Source: Candidatus Pyrohabitans sp. JdFR-17 (GTDB lineage Archaea > Hydrothermarchaeota > Hydrothermarchaeia > Hydrothermarchaeales > BMS3B). From it: a stretch of DNA of 56,053 bases. Under the pieces are notes generated by a model. That model saw nothing but the letters and a program-made list of their open reading frames with translations, was not told the origin of the DNA and made no database searches. The stretch spans positions 1 through 56,053 of the forward strand of contig MTME02000085.1 in the NCBI GenBank assembly GCA_002011115.2, written 5' to 3'. This document shows, piece by piece, positions 30,538 to 40,200 of this stretch (within the stretch, counting starts at the first letter, position 1; every line of letters starts with the position of its first letter). The position numbers and the translations under genes are program-made.

Positions 30538-32211
30538 TTATTTGTACAGATACAGAAGGTACAGGATTATAAGTACAAACTGAATCACCAAGGTGATCTT
30601 TATCGGGAGGGCAAACTCCTGAGGCACCTCTCCACCGTACTTCTTCCTTAAGACCAGCATCAGAGCCACAAGAGCAACTATCAGGAAGCCAATAATTAGC
30701 AGGGGCGTCTTTGGCTTTTTAACCTCAACCGGAGCAAAAAGTTCCTCCTCTTCTGCGGTTTCATTTCTCTTTAGCTGTTCAATAACCTCTGGCCTCTGGA
30801 CGAGTACCACCTCACTCAGAGTAGAATTTACAATGGATAACTTCCATGCCCCTTCAGTGAGAGGTAGAGTCACGTTGAATATCACAGTCTTCTCCACATT
30901 CGGCTCAGCGAATACCGTCTGCCTGAGGCGATAACCTTTTGTCTCACCCCTTATATCCATCAGAATATCCACTGTTCCCTCTTTCCCAACATTTTTGAAT
31001 TTCACTTTAACTGAGAAGGGCTGGGAGATATTGACTATAAAGTCACTTGGTTCGATGGAGATAAATTTAAGTACAGGAATGGTGAGCTTTTCCTCCTTCA
31101 GCTCTGGAAGCACCTCAAAGGGTATCTTCGCAAAGTAAACAAGGTTTTCCTCCCCTGCCGGTTTGAGTATACCAAGGATGTTGTATGGGGCATCACTGAC
31201 ATCTCTGCCCTCTCTTATGCTTCTGTACGCATCTATTTTCTTAGTATCATAGCTCTCGGAATAATCACTCAGGCTTTTTATGAATTCCCTGAGAGGCTCA
31301 GGATTAGCTCTGTCATAGATTTTGACTAGTAGGAAATACTTACCTTCAGGCAACTCATAGGAAAATGTATGGGAAATTGTATCTGCTGGATATTTTATGT
31401 ACCGTTCGGTAGACTTAGAGTAGTATATGGGCTCATTTTTATTATTCGTTATGAGGAAGAAATAATCAAGAGCAACTATTCCATTATGGATGCCTCTGGA
31501 TAAGGATAAATTGAAAGTAAATGGTTTTTGAGAAACAAATATGGGCTTGTTCAGGATCTGTGAACCTATATAATATGAAATGTTCACGGGATACTGCACT
31601 ATCTCCCTCGTGGTCCTGACTGCTGCTTCTTTAGCTATGGCCTTCTTCTTAACTATCCTGAATTTTAAGGTTTTTGTCAACACTGACTGAGCAAAGGTTT
31701 CGCTCTTTAGGTAGCCAGAATAACCACCCACATTAATGCCCTCTGGCTGGTCAGTAAATGACATGGCTGCACTGTAGTCGGGATTGAACCATTCCAGGGC
31801 TCTGGCATACATCTTTCTGACTTTCTCCTCATCCGCCACATCGTAAGCACGAACCTTAATATAGTATTGCCCCTCCTCCCAGGTGTCTGGAATTTTAAAT
31901 TCTGGTGTTATGAACACATTTCTTACATGGTGCCTGTATCTCACGTTGTAGGGTATAACATCCTTAATTTCAAGTCTGCTATTAAAAACAATGATGTAGA
32001 AATTTACAGCAACAAAACCGGCATGATCTACGTCGTTTACTTCAACATAAAGTTTGACTTTCTCACCTGGCTGATACACTGGTTCCTCAACCTCGGTGTA
32101 GATGCCCAAGCCCTGGACATCAGACACTATTACAGCCTTTCCAGCTGCAAACACACCGGAGATTGTTAAAATGAACACCACTGGCACAGCAATCAACATA
32201 TTTGCCTTCAT
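30538..32211 (-). CDS. Exported Ig-like protein with two C-terminal membrane helices
   Basis: About 557 residues. A signal peptide (MLIAVPVVFILTISGVFA) precedes several beta-sandwich domains with macroglobulin- or NEW3-like wording (EEPVYQPGEKVKLYVEV, and IEPSDFIVNISQPFSVKVKFKNVG). Two membrane helices then close the protein (LLIIGFLIVALVALMLVL and ITLVIQFVLIILYLLYLY). I start at the ATG at 32211, which directly follows the GGAGTGATGCC of the upstream stop; an upstream ATG at 32238 lies inside the previous gene. It is the last gene before the giant surface protein and probably the end of the cytochrome operon. It may be a structural scaffold on the outer face of the membrane. Confidence 0.78.
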   Translation of the reverse strand: MKANMLIAVPVVFILTISGVFAAGKAVIVSDVQGLGIYTEVEEPVYQPGEKVKLYVEVNDVDHAGFVAVNFYIIVFNSRLEIKDVIPYNVRYRHHVRNVFITPEFKIPDTWEEGQYYIKVRAYDVADEEKVRKMYARALEWFNPDYSAAMSFTDQPEGINVGGYSGYLKSETFAQSVLTKTLKFRIVKKKAIAKEAAVRTTREIVQYPVNISYYIGSQILNKPIFVSQKPFTFNLSLSRGIHNGIVALDYFFLITNNKNEPIYYSKSTERYIKYPADTISHTFSYELPEGKYFLLVKIYDRANPEPLREFIKSLSDYSESYDTKKIDAYRSIREGRDVSDAPYNILGILKPAGEENLVYFAKIPFEVLPELKEEKLTIPVLKFISIEPSDFIVNISQPFSVKVKFKNVGKEGTVDILMDIRGETKGYRLRQTVFAEPNVEKTVIFNVTLPLTEGAWKLSIVNSTLSEVVLVQRPEVIEQLKRNETAEEEELFAPVEVKKPKTPLLIIGFLIVALVALMLVLRKKYGGEVPQEFALPIKITLVIQFVLIILYLLYLYK

Positions 32212-32215
32212 GGCA

Positions 32216-32665
32216 TCACTCCAGTATCGCTGATCCACTTACGAAAGAAGATGACCATCTAACACTCTTGCTCCTCAAGGTTATATAGTATCTCACCTCA
32301 TCCCCCTTTTGGGGACTGTATCCATCCTCTGTGATCAGCACCACCTTGTAGTTCCCAGATCCTTTATACTGAACCAAGCCCCAGTAGGTTGAATGAGTAA
32401 CATTCTTGTTTTCTTTTGGTATCACATAGCCCCTGAAGGCTATGAAGGGAGGATAATCAACTCCCGGCACCTTATAATCTGTTAAATCCACTGGCGAAAT
32501 GTTTACTTTAACCGAATCTGGAACTATTTTGTTGTTTTCGATTCTCACTTCAAACGCTATACCGTTTATCTCTTTTGGCTTAATGTCGATACAGCCACTC
32601 AGCCACAGACTAGAAAATAATATCAATGATAAAAGCAAGAATCTTCGAGATTGTAATAAATCCAA
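32216..32665 (-). CDS. Small lipoprotein
   Basis: A 149-residue predicted lipoprotein. A hydrophobic leader ends in the lipobox LSGC at about residue 25, then comes an all-beta domain of about 120 residues. It starts with TTG, but a very strong AGGAGGTG lies 7 bases upstream, inside the 3' end of the cytochrome gene, which it overlaps by 56 bases. That arrangement indicates translational coupling to the cytochrome. No family is recognised. It may be an accessory or docking factor for the cytochromes on the outside of the membrane. Confidence 0.75.
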   Translation of the reverse strand: MDLLQSRRFLLLSLILFSSLWLSGCIDIKPKEINGIAFEVRIENNKIVPDSVKVNISPVDLTDYKVPGVDYPPFIAFRGYVIPKENKNVTHSTYWGLVQYKGSGNYKVVLITEDGYSPQKGDEVRYYITLRSKSVRWSSSFVSGSAILE

Positions 32666-33287
32666 CTTTTTTCACCTCCTGCTTTGGCTGTTCCCTACTA
32701 ATTGTCTTGTTAATTATCTCCTCATTGAGATCTAACTTTTCAAGATCTTCTTTTGTAAATCTGGAAGCGAAGGCTGACCCATGGCACATCTTACACACAT
32801 TCCCAAGTATATTCGCATGTATATAGTGGATGTCATATTTGTGGCAGCTTTTGCACTCCATGGTTTTTGGCTTGCTAACTATAAAATCTGTTACATTCTG
32901 TATTTCGTGACACTTTACGCAGGGGGTCTCTTTATGTATCTTAAGATGGTATGCCTGATAAGTCACATTTTTTGTGCCTGCATGACACAACCTGCAGTGA
33001 TTTGAATCGTGAAGCTCCCTTACATCATTAATTCTCACACTATATCCATTGGCCACGTCGCTCTGATGACACCTGCAGCCCTCCTGAAGGAATTTTTCCT
33101 CGTACTCTTTGTCTGGCATCAGGAAGGCATGGCAGTATATGCACTTGCTTCCGCCATGTCCCATCCCCGCAAAATTTCTTACAAGAGGGTCTAACCCTTC
33201 TATCTTCGTATATTCTTCTTGAGAATATACCTGGGCAACGGTTACCATAGCCACCACTAATGCTGCAAATACCAGAGCAGCCTTCAT
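32610..33287 (-). CDS. Small multiheme cytochrome c with five CXXCH and one CXCH
   Basis: A 225-residue exported cytochrome. Signal peptide: residues 1-22. Heme motifs are CIYCH 49-53, CRLCH 98-102, CVKCH 123-127, CKSCH 145-149 and CKMCH 165-169. A sixth site at 71-74 reads CRCH, one residue short of the normal motif. Extra histidines (44, 114, 117, 154, 157) can act as axial ligands. The end (FITISKILAFIIDIIF) is hydrophobic and may be a membrane anchor. It overlaps the lipoprotein gene by 56 bases. Likely role is electron transfer across or along the cell envelope. Confidence 0.87.
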   Translation of the reverse strand: MKAALVFAALVVAMVTVAQVYSQEEYTKIEGLDPLVRNFAGMGHGGSKCIYCHAFLMPDKEYEEKFLQEGCRCHQSDVANGYSVRINDVRELHDSNHCRLCHAGTKNVTYQAYHLKIHKETPCVKCHEIQNVTDFIVSKPKTMECKSCHKYDIHYIHANILGNVCKMCHGSAFASRFTKEDLEKLDLNEEIINKTISREQPKQEVKKVGFITISKILAFIIDIIF

Positions 33288-33295
33288 GCAATCGC

Positions 33296-34453
33296 CTATC
33301 TAAATTTTTTGAGTTTTTCATATAAGGCATAGAGGAAGCTTTGGGTAAATGGCGGCTTACTGGAGTCAAACAGTTTTGTTCTTCTATTTGTTCCCTGCAT
33401 CGCAAGGTATAGGGCAAGCACCTCGGCTAGGGTGTCTTTATCGAGGGTTATTGTTATACTATTATCATCAGTACTTATATATCCACCATTCCGATGGTAA
33501 CTACCACCATTTGCCTCGTATCTATTACCCCCTTCATTTGTGTGATATTTATCTCCGCCATTGCGTTGATATGGAGGCTTCTTACCAATTATTTTGTCAA
33601 GAATTTCTTTAACAGCCTCCACTTCAGCCGACGTAGCAGAGGATCCTCCATTTCTCATCTTTAAACCTTTTCCCCCATCTCTATAGGTTTCCATGGGTTT
33701 CTCTATAAAAGGAATCCTGCCTGTTGCATAATACGTTGCTATTGCATAATAACCGACGACATAAAAGATAAGGGTCAGAAACAGAAAAATGTGAAGAGTC
33801 TGCAGATCAAAATAGGCAAGAAGTATAAGACTGGTTATAGGTATAACGAGAATTGGAAAGATTATAAATATGTAAGCAGAGATATCGCTGAAGAGATCAT
33901 ACTCATCGGTAATTAGATACCACCAGAGAAATATGAGAATGAGAATCAAATATATGCTGTTGGGCGATAGCTTGATGTAGAGAAATATTATTGCTCCAAG
34001 AGTCAATATGGACATATTGAGGGACCTGATAAGAAAGGTCATGTTTGGCGCAAATGGTACCGTCGGGGTATGTGCTGTGGTGGCCTGCCTCTCTTTTGAG
34101 ATATAGGAAACCCTTTTGCTCAGAGCATCCACCTTCTCAGAGAGGTCGTCAATAGCAACTTGATACCTGCTGATCTCTTTAAGAAATGGCTCAAATTTTT
34201 CCAGCAAAAGGTACCTGAATTCCCTATCTGCAATGAGGTTTCTCCTAAATTTGGAGTTTATTCTGTAGGCACCGCTCAAAAGCAGCACACCAAGAAAAAG
34301 GAATATCAAGTCAAGAACAAGAGCACGCATGTCAGGAGTTATCATTGTATCATTGAATATCGAAACAAGCGATAGAAATATAATCCCAATAGGCACCATG
34401 TAGGATGAGTACAGGGCGAGCCTTTCACTCAGCTCAACATTATATGCGTTCAT
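33296..34453 (-). CDS. Polytopic membrane protein with coiled coil and NGG repeats
   Basis: About 385 residues from the ATG at 34453, with about six membrane helices. Two come first (LALYSSYMVPIGIIFLSLVSIF and the LDLIFLFLGVLLLSG region), then a heptad-like region (about 85-125), and then four more. The cytoplasmic tail holds a tandem NGG pattern: five copies of N-[EG]-G-G or NGG separated by Y/H/R-rich spacers (for example YQRNGGDKYHTNEGG). The final 70 residues form a small folded domain (ITITLDKDTLAEVLALYLAM). The start at 34453 sits about 35 bases after the TATA-like ATTTATATATG; an ATG at 34531 would precede the promoter. No family is recognised. Confidence 0.72.
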   Translation of the reverse strand: MNAYNVELSERLALYSSYMVPIGIIFLSLVSIFNDTMITPDMRALVLDLIFLFLGVLLLSGAYRINSKFRRNLIADREFRYLLLEKFEPFLKEISRYQVAIDDLSEKVDALSKRVSYISKERQATTAHTPTVPFAPNMTFLIRSLNMSILTLGAIIFLYIKLSPNSIYLILILIFLWWYLITDEYDLFSDISAYIFIIFPILVIPITSLILLAYFDLQTLHIFLFLTLIFYVVGYYAIATYYATGRIPFIEKPMETYRDGGKGLKMRNGGSSATSAEVEAVKEILDKIIGKKPPYQRNGGDKYHTNEGGNRYEANGGSYHRNGGYISTDDNSITITLDKDTLAEVLALYLAMQGTNRRTKLFDSSKPPFTQSFLYALYEKLKKFR

Positions 34454-34483
34454 ATGTATCACTATAGATTTCAGGACTAACAT

Positions 34484-34496
34484 ATATAAATATTTT
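34484..34496 (-). promoter_or_regulatory. TATA box for the NGG-repeat membrane protein
   Basis: On the minus strand this reads ATTTATATATGTT, 30-43 bases before the ATG at 34453. It supports that start over the one at 34531 and implies a separate promoter for the downstream part of the cytochrome block. Confidence 0.45.
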
Positions 34497-34584
34497 TTTA
34501 TTTTTTTAAATAACATTTCATTTTGAGCCAATGATATTTAATTTCTCCTCTCCCCTCCTAAAGGTTCTGAGTAGATGGTAAAAA

Positions 34585-34925
34585 TTATGCAGCCATCTTT
34601 AGGGAGGGATTGTGAGTTATGGTGAAGTGGCTGTCTAGACATTCGATGGTTTCAGCCGCATGCACATCATCGCTAAAATGGTGTTTTGTGGTCTCTCCAG
34701 TTCTGGGGTTGCCCATAGCATTATAGTCTCTGCAGTTTAAGCTTTGCTTTTAAGATAGATCCTCTTCTCAAAGGCTTCTCTCTGTCTTAAATGGCAGGAT
34801 GAACAATTGACCATCTTCCTTTAGACAAAAATGTGGTCACCTTTAAATGTAAATTTTGCTGTTATCTGTACAGATAGTGGTGTAATAAAGAGAAACAACA
34901 CAAAGAGTAGTAAAAATCCCTTCAT
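34585..34925 (-). pseudogene. Multiheme cytochrome c pseudogene
   Basis: The frame begins at ATG 34925, overlapping the signal peptidase stop (ATGA). It encodes a signal peptide (FLLLFVLFLFITPLSV) and then AKFTFKGDHIFV, which matches AKFTGQHQFVNG in the two tetraheme cytochromes upstream. An in-frame TAA at 34821-34823 interrupts it. Beyond the stop are an intact CSSCH (34791-34805), a frameshift, and two ruined heme sites: CRDYN at 34720-34734 (expected CRDCH) and CLDSH at 34627-34641 (expected CLDCH). The last piece ends at TAA 34585. Stop, frameshift and single-base losses in heme cysteines and a histidine show decay of a former family member. Confidence 0.72.
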
Positions 34926-35662
34926 CTCGGTACATTTCTAACTCTGGACTCTCTCACCTCAAGCAGTATATACAGAAGCATCACCACCAGGAAGACCAGC
35001 ATTCCCATCTTTCTCGTGGTGCCAAGAACATATTGGATAACCAGAGGGTTGGTTATAGCCTTGCCTGGCTCAACTATTAAACTCTCGCCAACTTGCTTTA
35101 TAATCAAAGGGTGACCAAATAGAGTAACTGCCTTACCTACAATTTTTTCTGGAGGCACCTCCCATGGGTCTGGAACTGGCATGGCATCGCCCTTAGTTTT
35201 TACCATCCCATCTCTGGTTATACTGTAAACCCTGTGGATTACAAACTCCCTCCTCTCCTGATCAAGCTCTATAAAACCTGAAAATAGAATTATATCGCCA
35301 ACCTCTGGTTCCTTAGATAGAGTTTGAATAAGAACCAGGTCGCCCTTCTCAAAGGTTGGACGCATGCTGTCGCTCACCACGACAGCGAAGAAAAATATCT
35401 TTGAAAGAATTAAATAGCCGAGGAAGAGGTAGAAAATGGAGATGAGTATAATTTCAGAAATGGTCTTAGGTCTGTAAGGAAATACCATCTGATACATTCT
35501 GCTAGCAACTTTCCTTTCCCTTGTCTTCCTCAGTATTCTCTCCCTAATGGGACTTATTTTAAGAAGGAGCTTGGTAACTGGAAGGCGAACGCCGCTGATG
35601 AAGTATATTATTACTAGGATAACTGCAAAGTAGAATATGAGCATTTTCTGGATGAAGTTCAT
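34922..35662 (-). CDS. Archaeal type I signal peptidase
   Basis: About 246 residues from the ATG at 35662, with an N-terminal membrane helix, a second helix before the catalytic domain and a C-terminal one. The catalytic serine is in VVSDSMRPTFEKGD, and the histidine of the archaeal/ER Ser-His type is in EFVIHRVYSI (bacterial enzymes use lysine). KTKGDAMPVPDPWEV supplies the conserved aspartates. It cleaves signal peptides of exported proteins. Its place between cytochrome genes suggests it serves the many exported proteins here. I prefer 35662 because a TTTTATACAAT element lies about 20 bases before it; an ATG at 35734 would lie upstream of that element. Confidence 0.85.
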   Translation of the reverse strand: MNFIQKMLIFYFAVILVIIYFISGVRLPVTKLLLKISPIRERILRKTRERKVASRMYQMVFPYRPKTISEIILISIFYLFLGYLILSKIFFFAVVVSDSMRPTFEKGDLVLIQTLSKEPEVGDIILFSGFIELDQERREFVIHRVYSITRDGMVKTKGDAMPVPDPWEVPPEKIVGKAVTLFGHPLIIKQVGESLIVEPGKAITNPLVIQYVLGTTRKMGMLVFLVVMLLYILLEVRESRVRNVPR

Positions 35663-35785
35663 ACTATTAATTGTATAAAATAACATTGAAAAATTGTTGA
35701 ATAAAATGAAAATTTGTACCTTAAAAATTGACATGAAAATCGTCGGTTGTGCACCTATTCATCAGCTGCGATTCTTTCTCCTTAT

Positions 35786-35812
35786 TTACTTAAAATTAAA
35801 AAGAAAAAGGGG
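35786..35812 (-). terminator. T-rich terminator after the tetraheme cytochrome pair
   Basis: On the minus strand a run of T-rich sequence (CCCTTTTTCTTTTTAATTTT) follows the stop of the cytochrome gene at 35825 by about a dozen bases. Archaeal transcription commonly ends at such T tracts. No stable hairpin precedes it. Confidence 0.4.
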
Positions 35813-35824
35813 TGAGGGACGTAT

Positions 35825-36502
35825 TTACGGCTTATTGATACCAAATGTTATACTCCAGTTGAAGCCATAGCCGTCGTTGTAGCAGTTGGGATCTGGCGTA
35901 CCAGTAAATCCAGAATACCAGCCTGTGCAGTTAGTAGCAGTTGCAGTTACGTTGAGGTACTGGGTTGGCTCAATTATCGTGACATTAGCAGCATAGGTAT
36001 GGCAGGATATACACGCTTCATTGGCGCCCTGTAGCATGTCATTTGTATCAACGCCAGAGGCGTTCTTTGCCCTATAGTACAGTGGTTTGTGTGCCTCGAC
36101 ATTGCCGCCCTCGAACTCTGCTGTAACGTTGGCTCCGGGTATAGTCAAACCACCGTTGTCAGTTGTGGTACCATTTCTGACACCATGGCAGTAGAGACAC
36201 TCAACCATAGCTGCAGCGTGGTAGCTGGCTGTAGCACCTCCATATGGGTTATAGTAATCTTCACCAGGTCTCTTATTATTCGGTATATGGCATACTCTGC
36301 ATGGCGAAGTTCCTATAGTAGACTTGTTCCAGTCGTGCGCATTACCTGAATGAAGCTCGTTACTTATTGTGGTGTGGCACCGCTCGCAGTCTACTGAACT
36401 TCCGTTAATAAACTGATGCTGCCCTGTGAACTTCGCCATGGCGCTAGGCATCACTAGAAATATCACTGCAACCAAACCAAGCACCAGCAAGAGTTTCCTC
36501 AT
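35825..36502 (-). CDS. Tetraheme cytochrome c, paralogue 1
   Basis: A 225-residue exported cytochrome with signal peptide 1-23 and four canonical motifs: CERCH 39-43, CRVCH 68-72, CLYCH 102-106 and CISCH 164-168. Histidines at 28-30, 51, 95 and 138 could serve as distal ligands. The opening AKFTGQHQFINGSSV and the AHKPLYYRAKNASGVDT segment are nearly identical in the next gene upstream, marking recent duplication. AGGAGGTG precedes the ATG. No membrane anchor is seen after the signal peptide. Probably a soluble electron carrier between membrane and surface. Confidence 0.88.
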   Translation of the reverse strand: MRKLLLVLGLVAVIFLVMPSAMAKFTGQHQFINGSSVDCERCHTTISNELHSGNAHDWNKSTIGTSPCRVCHIPNNKRPGEDYYNPYGGATASYHAAAMVECLYCHGVRNGTTTDNGGLTIPGANVTAEFEGGNVEAHKPLYYRAKNASGVDTNDMLQGANEACISCHTYAANVTIIEPTQYLNVTATATNCTGWYSGFTGTPDPNCYNDGYGFNWSITFGINKP

Positions 36503-36561
36503 GTGTTTTCACCTCCTATTGTATATTTTTTTAATATAATTTAAATATTTTTCCATTACCT

Positions 36562-37191
36562 TCACCTCTTACTCACCTCAAAGGCTATGTTCCAGCCACT
36601 GTAGCAGTTGGAGGTACCCCCTATGCAGTCTGAGTAATTGGCTGTAATATTGAGGTACTGGATTGGCTCAATTATTGTGATATTCGCGGCGTGGGTATGG
36701 CAGGATAAACAAGCTTCGTTTGCTCCTCTCAGATAGTCAGCTGTATCCACTCCTGAGGCATTCTTTGCACGCCAATAGAGTGGTCGATGAGCTTCAACCT
36801 GTGAGTTGTTGAACTCTGCATTCACATCCACGCCCGCGGTTATGTAAGTGTTATTTACATGGCACCAAAGACACTCTACTAGAGCAGCACCATGGAACTG
36901 AATATCTTTGTAGTACTCCTCACCCGTTAAAGTGTAAACATCACTCCATTTCACTCTTCCCAGAAATGGATCTGTTGTACCAATATGACAGTCAATACAC
37001 GCAAGATTTATTGACCTGTGGGGCTGGTTGGGATCACTGTTATACTCTGACACAATGTCAGGATGACACTTGCCACAATTAACGCTGCTTCCATTAACAA
37101 ACTGGTGCTGCCCTGTGAACTTTGCTACAACCTGGGGCATAACTAGAAAGGTCACTGCAAGCAGCCCCAATGCCAGGAGTGTTATTCTCAT
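36562..37191 (-). CDS. Tetraheme cytochrome c, paralogue 2
   Basis: A 209-residue sister of the previous gene with signal peptide 1-23 and motifs CGKCH 39-43, CIDCH 65-69, CLWCH 107-111 and CLSCH 161-165. The paralogues share the frame of heme spacing, AKFTGQHQF, an EAHRPLYWRAKNASG segment and ANEACLSCHTHAAN, but differ in the loop between hemes two and three. It lies 76 bases after the giant cytochrome stop and 59 bases before paralogue 1, so all three are likely co-transcribed. Likely a heme wire or shuttle next to the giant cytochrome. Confidence 0.88.
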   Translation of the reverse strand: MRITLLALGLLAVTFLVMPQVVAKFTGQHQFVNGSSVNCGKCHPDIVSEYNSDPNQPHRSINLACIDCHIGTTDPFLGRVKWSDVYTLTGEEYYKDIQFHGAALVECLWCHVNNTYITAGVDVNAEFNNSQVEAHRPLYWRAKNASGVDTADYLRGANEACLSCHTHAANITIIEPIQYLNITANYSDCIGGTSNCYSGWNIAFEVSKR

Positions 37192-37267
37192 GTCCTCTTC
37201 TCCTTATCTTCCTGTCCTTACACTATCGATTTAAAATATTTTTGAACATTTCTGAAAAAATTTTATA

Positions 37268-40200
37268 TTACTGGATACCGTGTATGAAGGCATCCATTCC
37301 ATCGTTTGTGCTGCCTCCGTAGTGGCATGTTGCACACTTATCGTCAGTGTAAGGTGCGGTGAGTGTAGAGTGGTTTCCTGTACCCGGTGTGATAACAGGC
37401 GGCTTCTTGCTGTAAAATCTCGTGAAGTAATAGTTGACCGTTAAGGTGTAGTCAGAGTCACTTGTAATATGACAGGAGCCACACCATGTTGTGGTGCCTG
37501 ACCCTATTGTGGCGTTGATTCTCGCCGGGTAGTCTCCGCTCCTGATACCCGCTAACCGAACCGCATAACCGATGGGCAGATTCTCACTGTGGTCTGAGGT
37601 GTGGCAGAATATGCAGGCAGTGTAGTTGTCGCTCCAGTAGGTTGTGCTTCCGTCAGCGGAGATGCCATTGCCGTGGCCTGAGAAGGGCACTTTGACCACA
37701 TTGGTGTAGCCATAGCTGCTCATTAAAGCGTCGAGGGTGCTGTTTACGTGGCAGGTGTAGCACTTTGCATAGCTTTTCTGCTGCTTGGCTATCTTTGCAG
37801 GCACGTATGCCCCACTTTCGGTAAGGTAGGTGACATTGTGCACCTTGTTGGTTGTTCCAACGTGGCAGAGCTTACAGCCCATTCCGTTAACGTGAGTTCT
37901 TCCGCCGGTTATGGGTATGTGGCACGTTCTGCACTCACTATCAAAGCTTGTGTAGCTGGGTATTGTAAGGCTCTGGGTGTGGAGGTTATTGACACTATTA
38001 TGACATTTGAAGCATGGTGCATAGTATCGCCTCGACCTTGCGCTGTGGTCTGGCTGCACCGTCCTGTTGGTATTGGTGAAGAACTGGTTGTAAGCACTGC
38101 TGGTGGTACCACTCTTGTGCTGCTGATGGCAGTAGCCACAGTAGCTCTCATCTTTCTTGGCTTTAAGGTCATCTCTCTTCATCACGTAGTGCGAGGCATA
38201 ACTCTTGTTGTTGTCCACGCTTGTGTAGTGAGAAGGCATCTCATAGTCGAGATTGCTAACCTGATTCTCTCCAAGACTGTGGCAATTGTAGCACTCAGCG
38301 TTGGTCACCTTGACATCCTCACCGTTCTTGTAGTGCTCCTTGACCAGCGGCGCACCAAAGGCTCCGGTAGTGTGGCAGTCTTCGCAGAGCTTGGGTGTGT
38401 TGTAGCCTACAGGATGATCCCCTGAAGGTGGTTCCAGACCATCCTTAGTGTGGCATGCCCAGCACTTCTTATTCTCCGCAGGCAGAGTGGTTACTACGTT
38501 GCTGTTGAGATTCCTGTGAGCCGCATTCGGATCCTCTGTGGCATTGAAGTCAACATCCCACGCCAGTTCGCCCAGATTGTGACAGCTAATGCAGTTGTTG
38601 CCTCCCGAAACACCTTCAGCAACCCTGTGTACAAACTCACGAGTTGTGGTGGAGGTACCTATCAGCCCACCGTGGCATTTGCGGCACTCGCTGTCACTGT
38701 AGCTTGTGTTTGAGATATACCCCCTGCTCAAGTGGTCCCTGTAAGCCGTACCGTCGGTGGCGTTGCTCAAATCCCAGCCGGAGAGATTTACAACCTTAGG
38801 AGAGAAGGCTGAGCCGTTATAGTTCGCTGCTTGGGAGAAGTGACAGCCTGCGCACCAGCTGGTTGAGCTCAGATTTGAGGTGTTCCTAGTAAGCGAATCC
38901 TCTATTAGTGAGACATTGCCCAGAGCATTTGCCCTGTGTCTGCTATCGCCATGGCAGAAAGCACATGCACTCTGCTCGTCGCCTGGCGTCCAGTAGGTCT
39001 GCGATGTCTTATTCCACTTCTGTCCAGCTATTGGGTCATCGCTATGATTTAATGGCGGAATCTGGGAGGCATTCGCAAACTTTCCTCCAAGATTACTACG
39101 ATGGCAGGTGGTGCAGCTAGCGGGTGATGTGGTACCCCATACCTCATATTTACCCGAGCTGTTGAGATATTTAATTCCGTGGATATCCCTTACATTTACG
39201 GTGTTTATATCCCCTGTGTGGCAGTTAACACAATAAACAGTTTCATTCTTTGCTCTGTTTCCTGCGGAATTATGGAGTTGCTTATTGGTGTGGCAGGTCA
39301 TACAGAGTGTGTTGTTTGTGGGTGTGAGAACGGGCTTAGTCAAGCTTTCATCGTGCATTCTGCCAGAACCGTGGCAATCTGCGCACCCAGGGCCACCCAC
39401 GTTGTCGGTGTGGTTAAGCATGTTGTTGTGCGTTGCATCCTGCATTACCAGGTCGAAGCTACTGTTCTGCTGATGGCAGTATACGCAGTTCGCTACACCG
39501 GAGTTGTTGAGCACCGGCGAGATCTTACCATAGTGGTAGGCGCTAAGATTTCCACCATACACACCGTCGCCGTCAGCATCAAAGCTACCGTTGTCAGGGT
39601 CATTAACATTGATTATCCTCAGCTCGGATATGTTTGGATTCTGGTGGCAGTTGAGGCAGCTCTTCAAAGCCGTGTTCGCTCCTGTGGTTGCTACAAGCTC
39701 ACTGCCATTTAGGTAGTGCTCACTCACCATAGGAGCACCATAAGCACCAGCCTTAACTCCTGTGCTGAGGTGACAGTCGGTACATACAAAGGGCGTCTTC
39801 TGCTTGTCGGGATGACCGTCAGGCGGCTGACCGTTACTGCTGTGACAGGCGTAGCAGGGCTCATTCACTTCATAACCTGTGGTGGAGGTGGTGTTTATGT
39901 TGCCGTGCACACCATTCTGTAGAGCCGTGAAGTTGATGTGCTTCGGAGCGGAGCCGCCTAAATCGTGGCAACTCCTGCAGTCAGGGCCTGCTGTTTTGTG
40001 TTTACCATCAATGTTTGCTCCGGGTTGATTCATATCCACACTGTGTACCGTTAGAGCTTTAACACCATACGCATTTGAGCTGCTGTGACAATCTGCACAG
40101 TTAAGAGGAGTAACCCCATCCTGCTGATAGAAGTCCGAAGAACTGTGACATTTCACACACTCGCTGGGTGTCATATTATCGTTTCCATATCCCATGCCGA

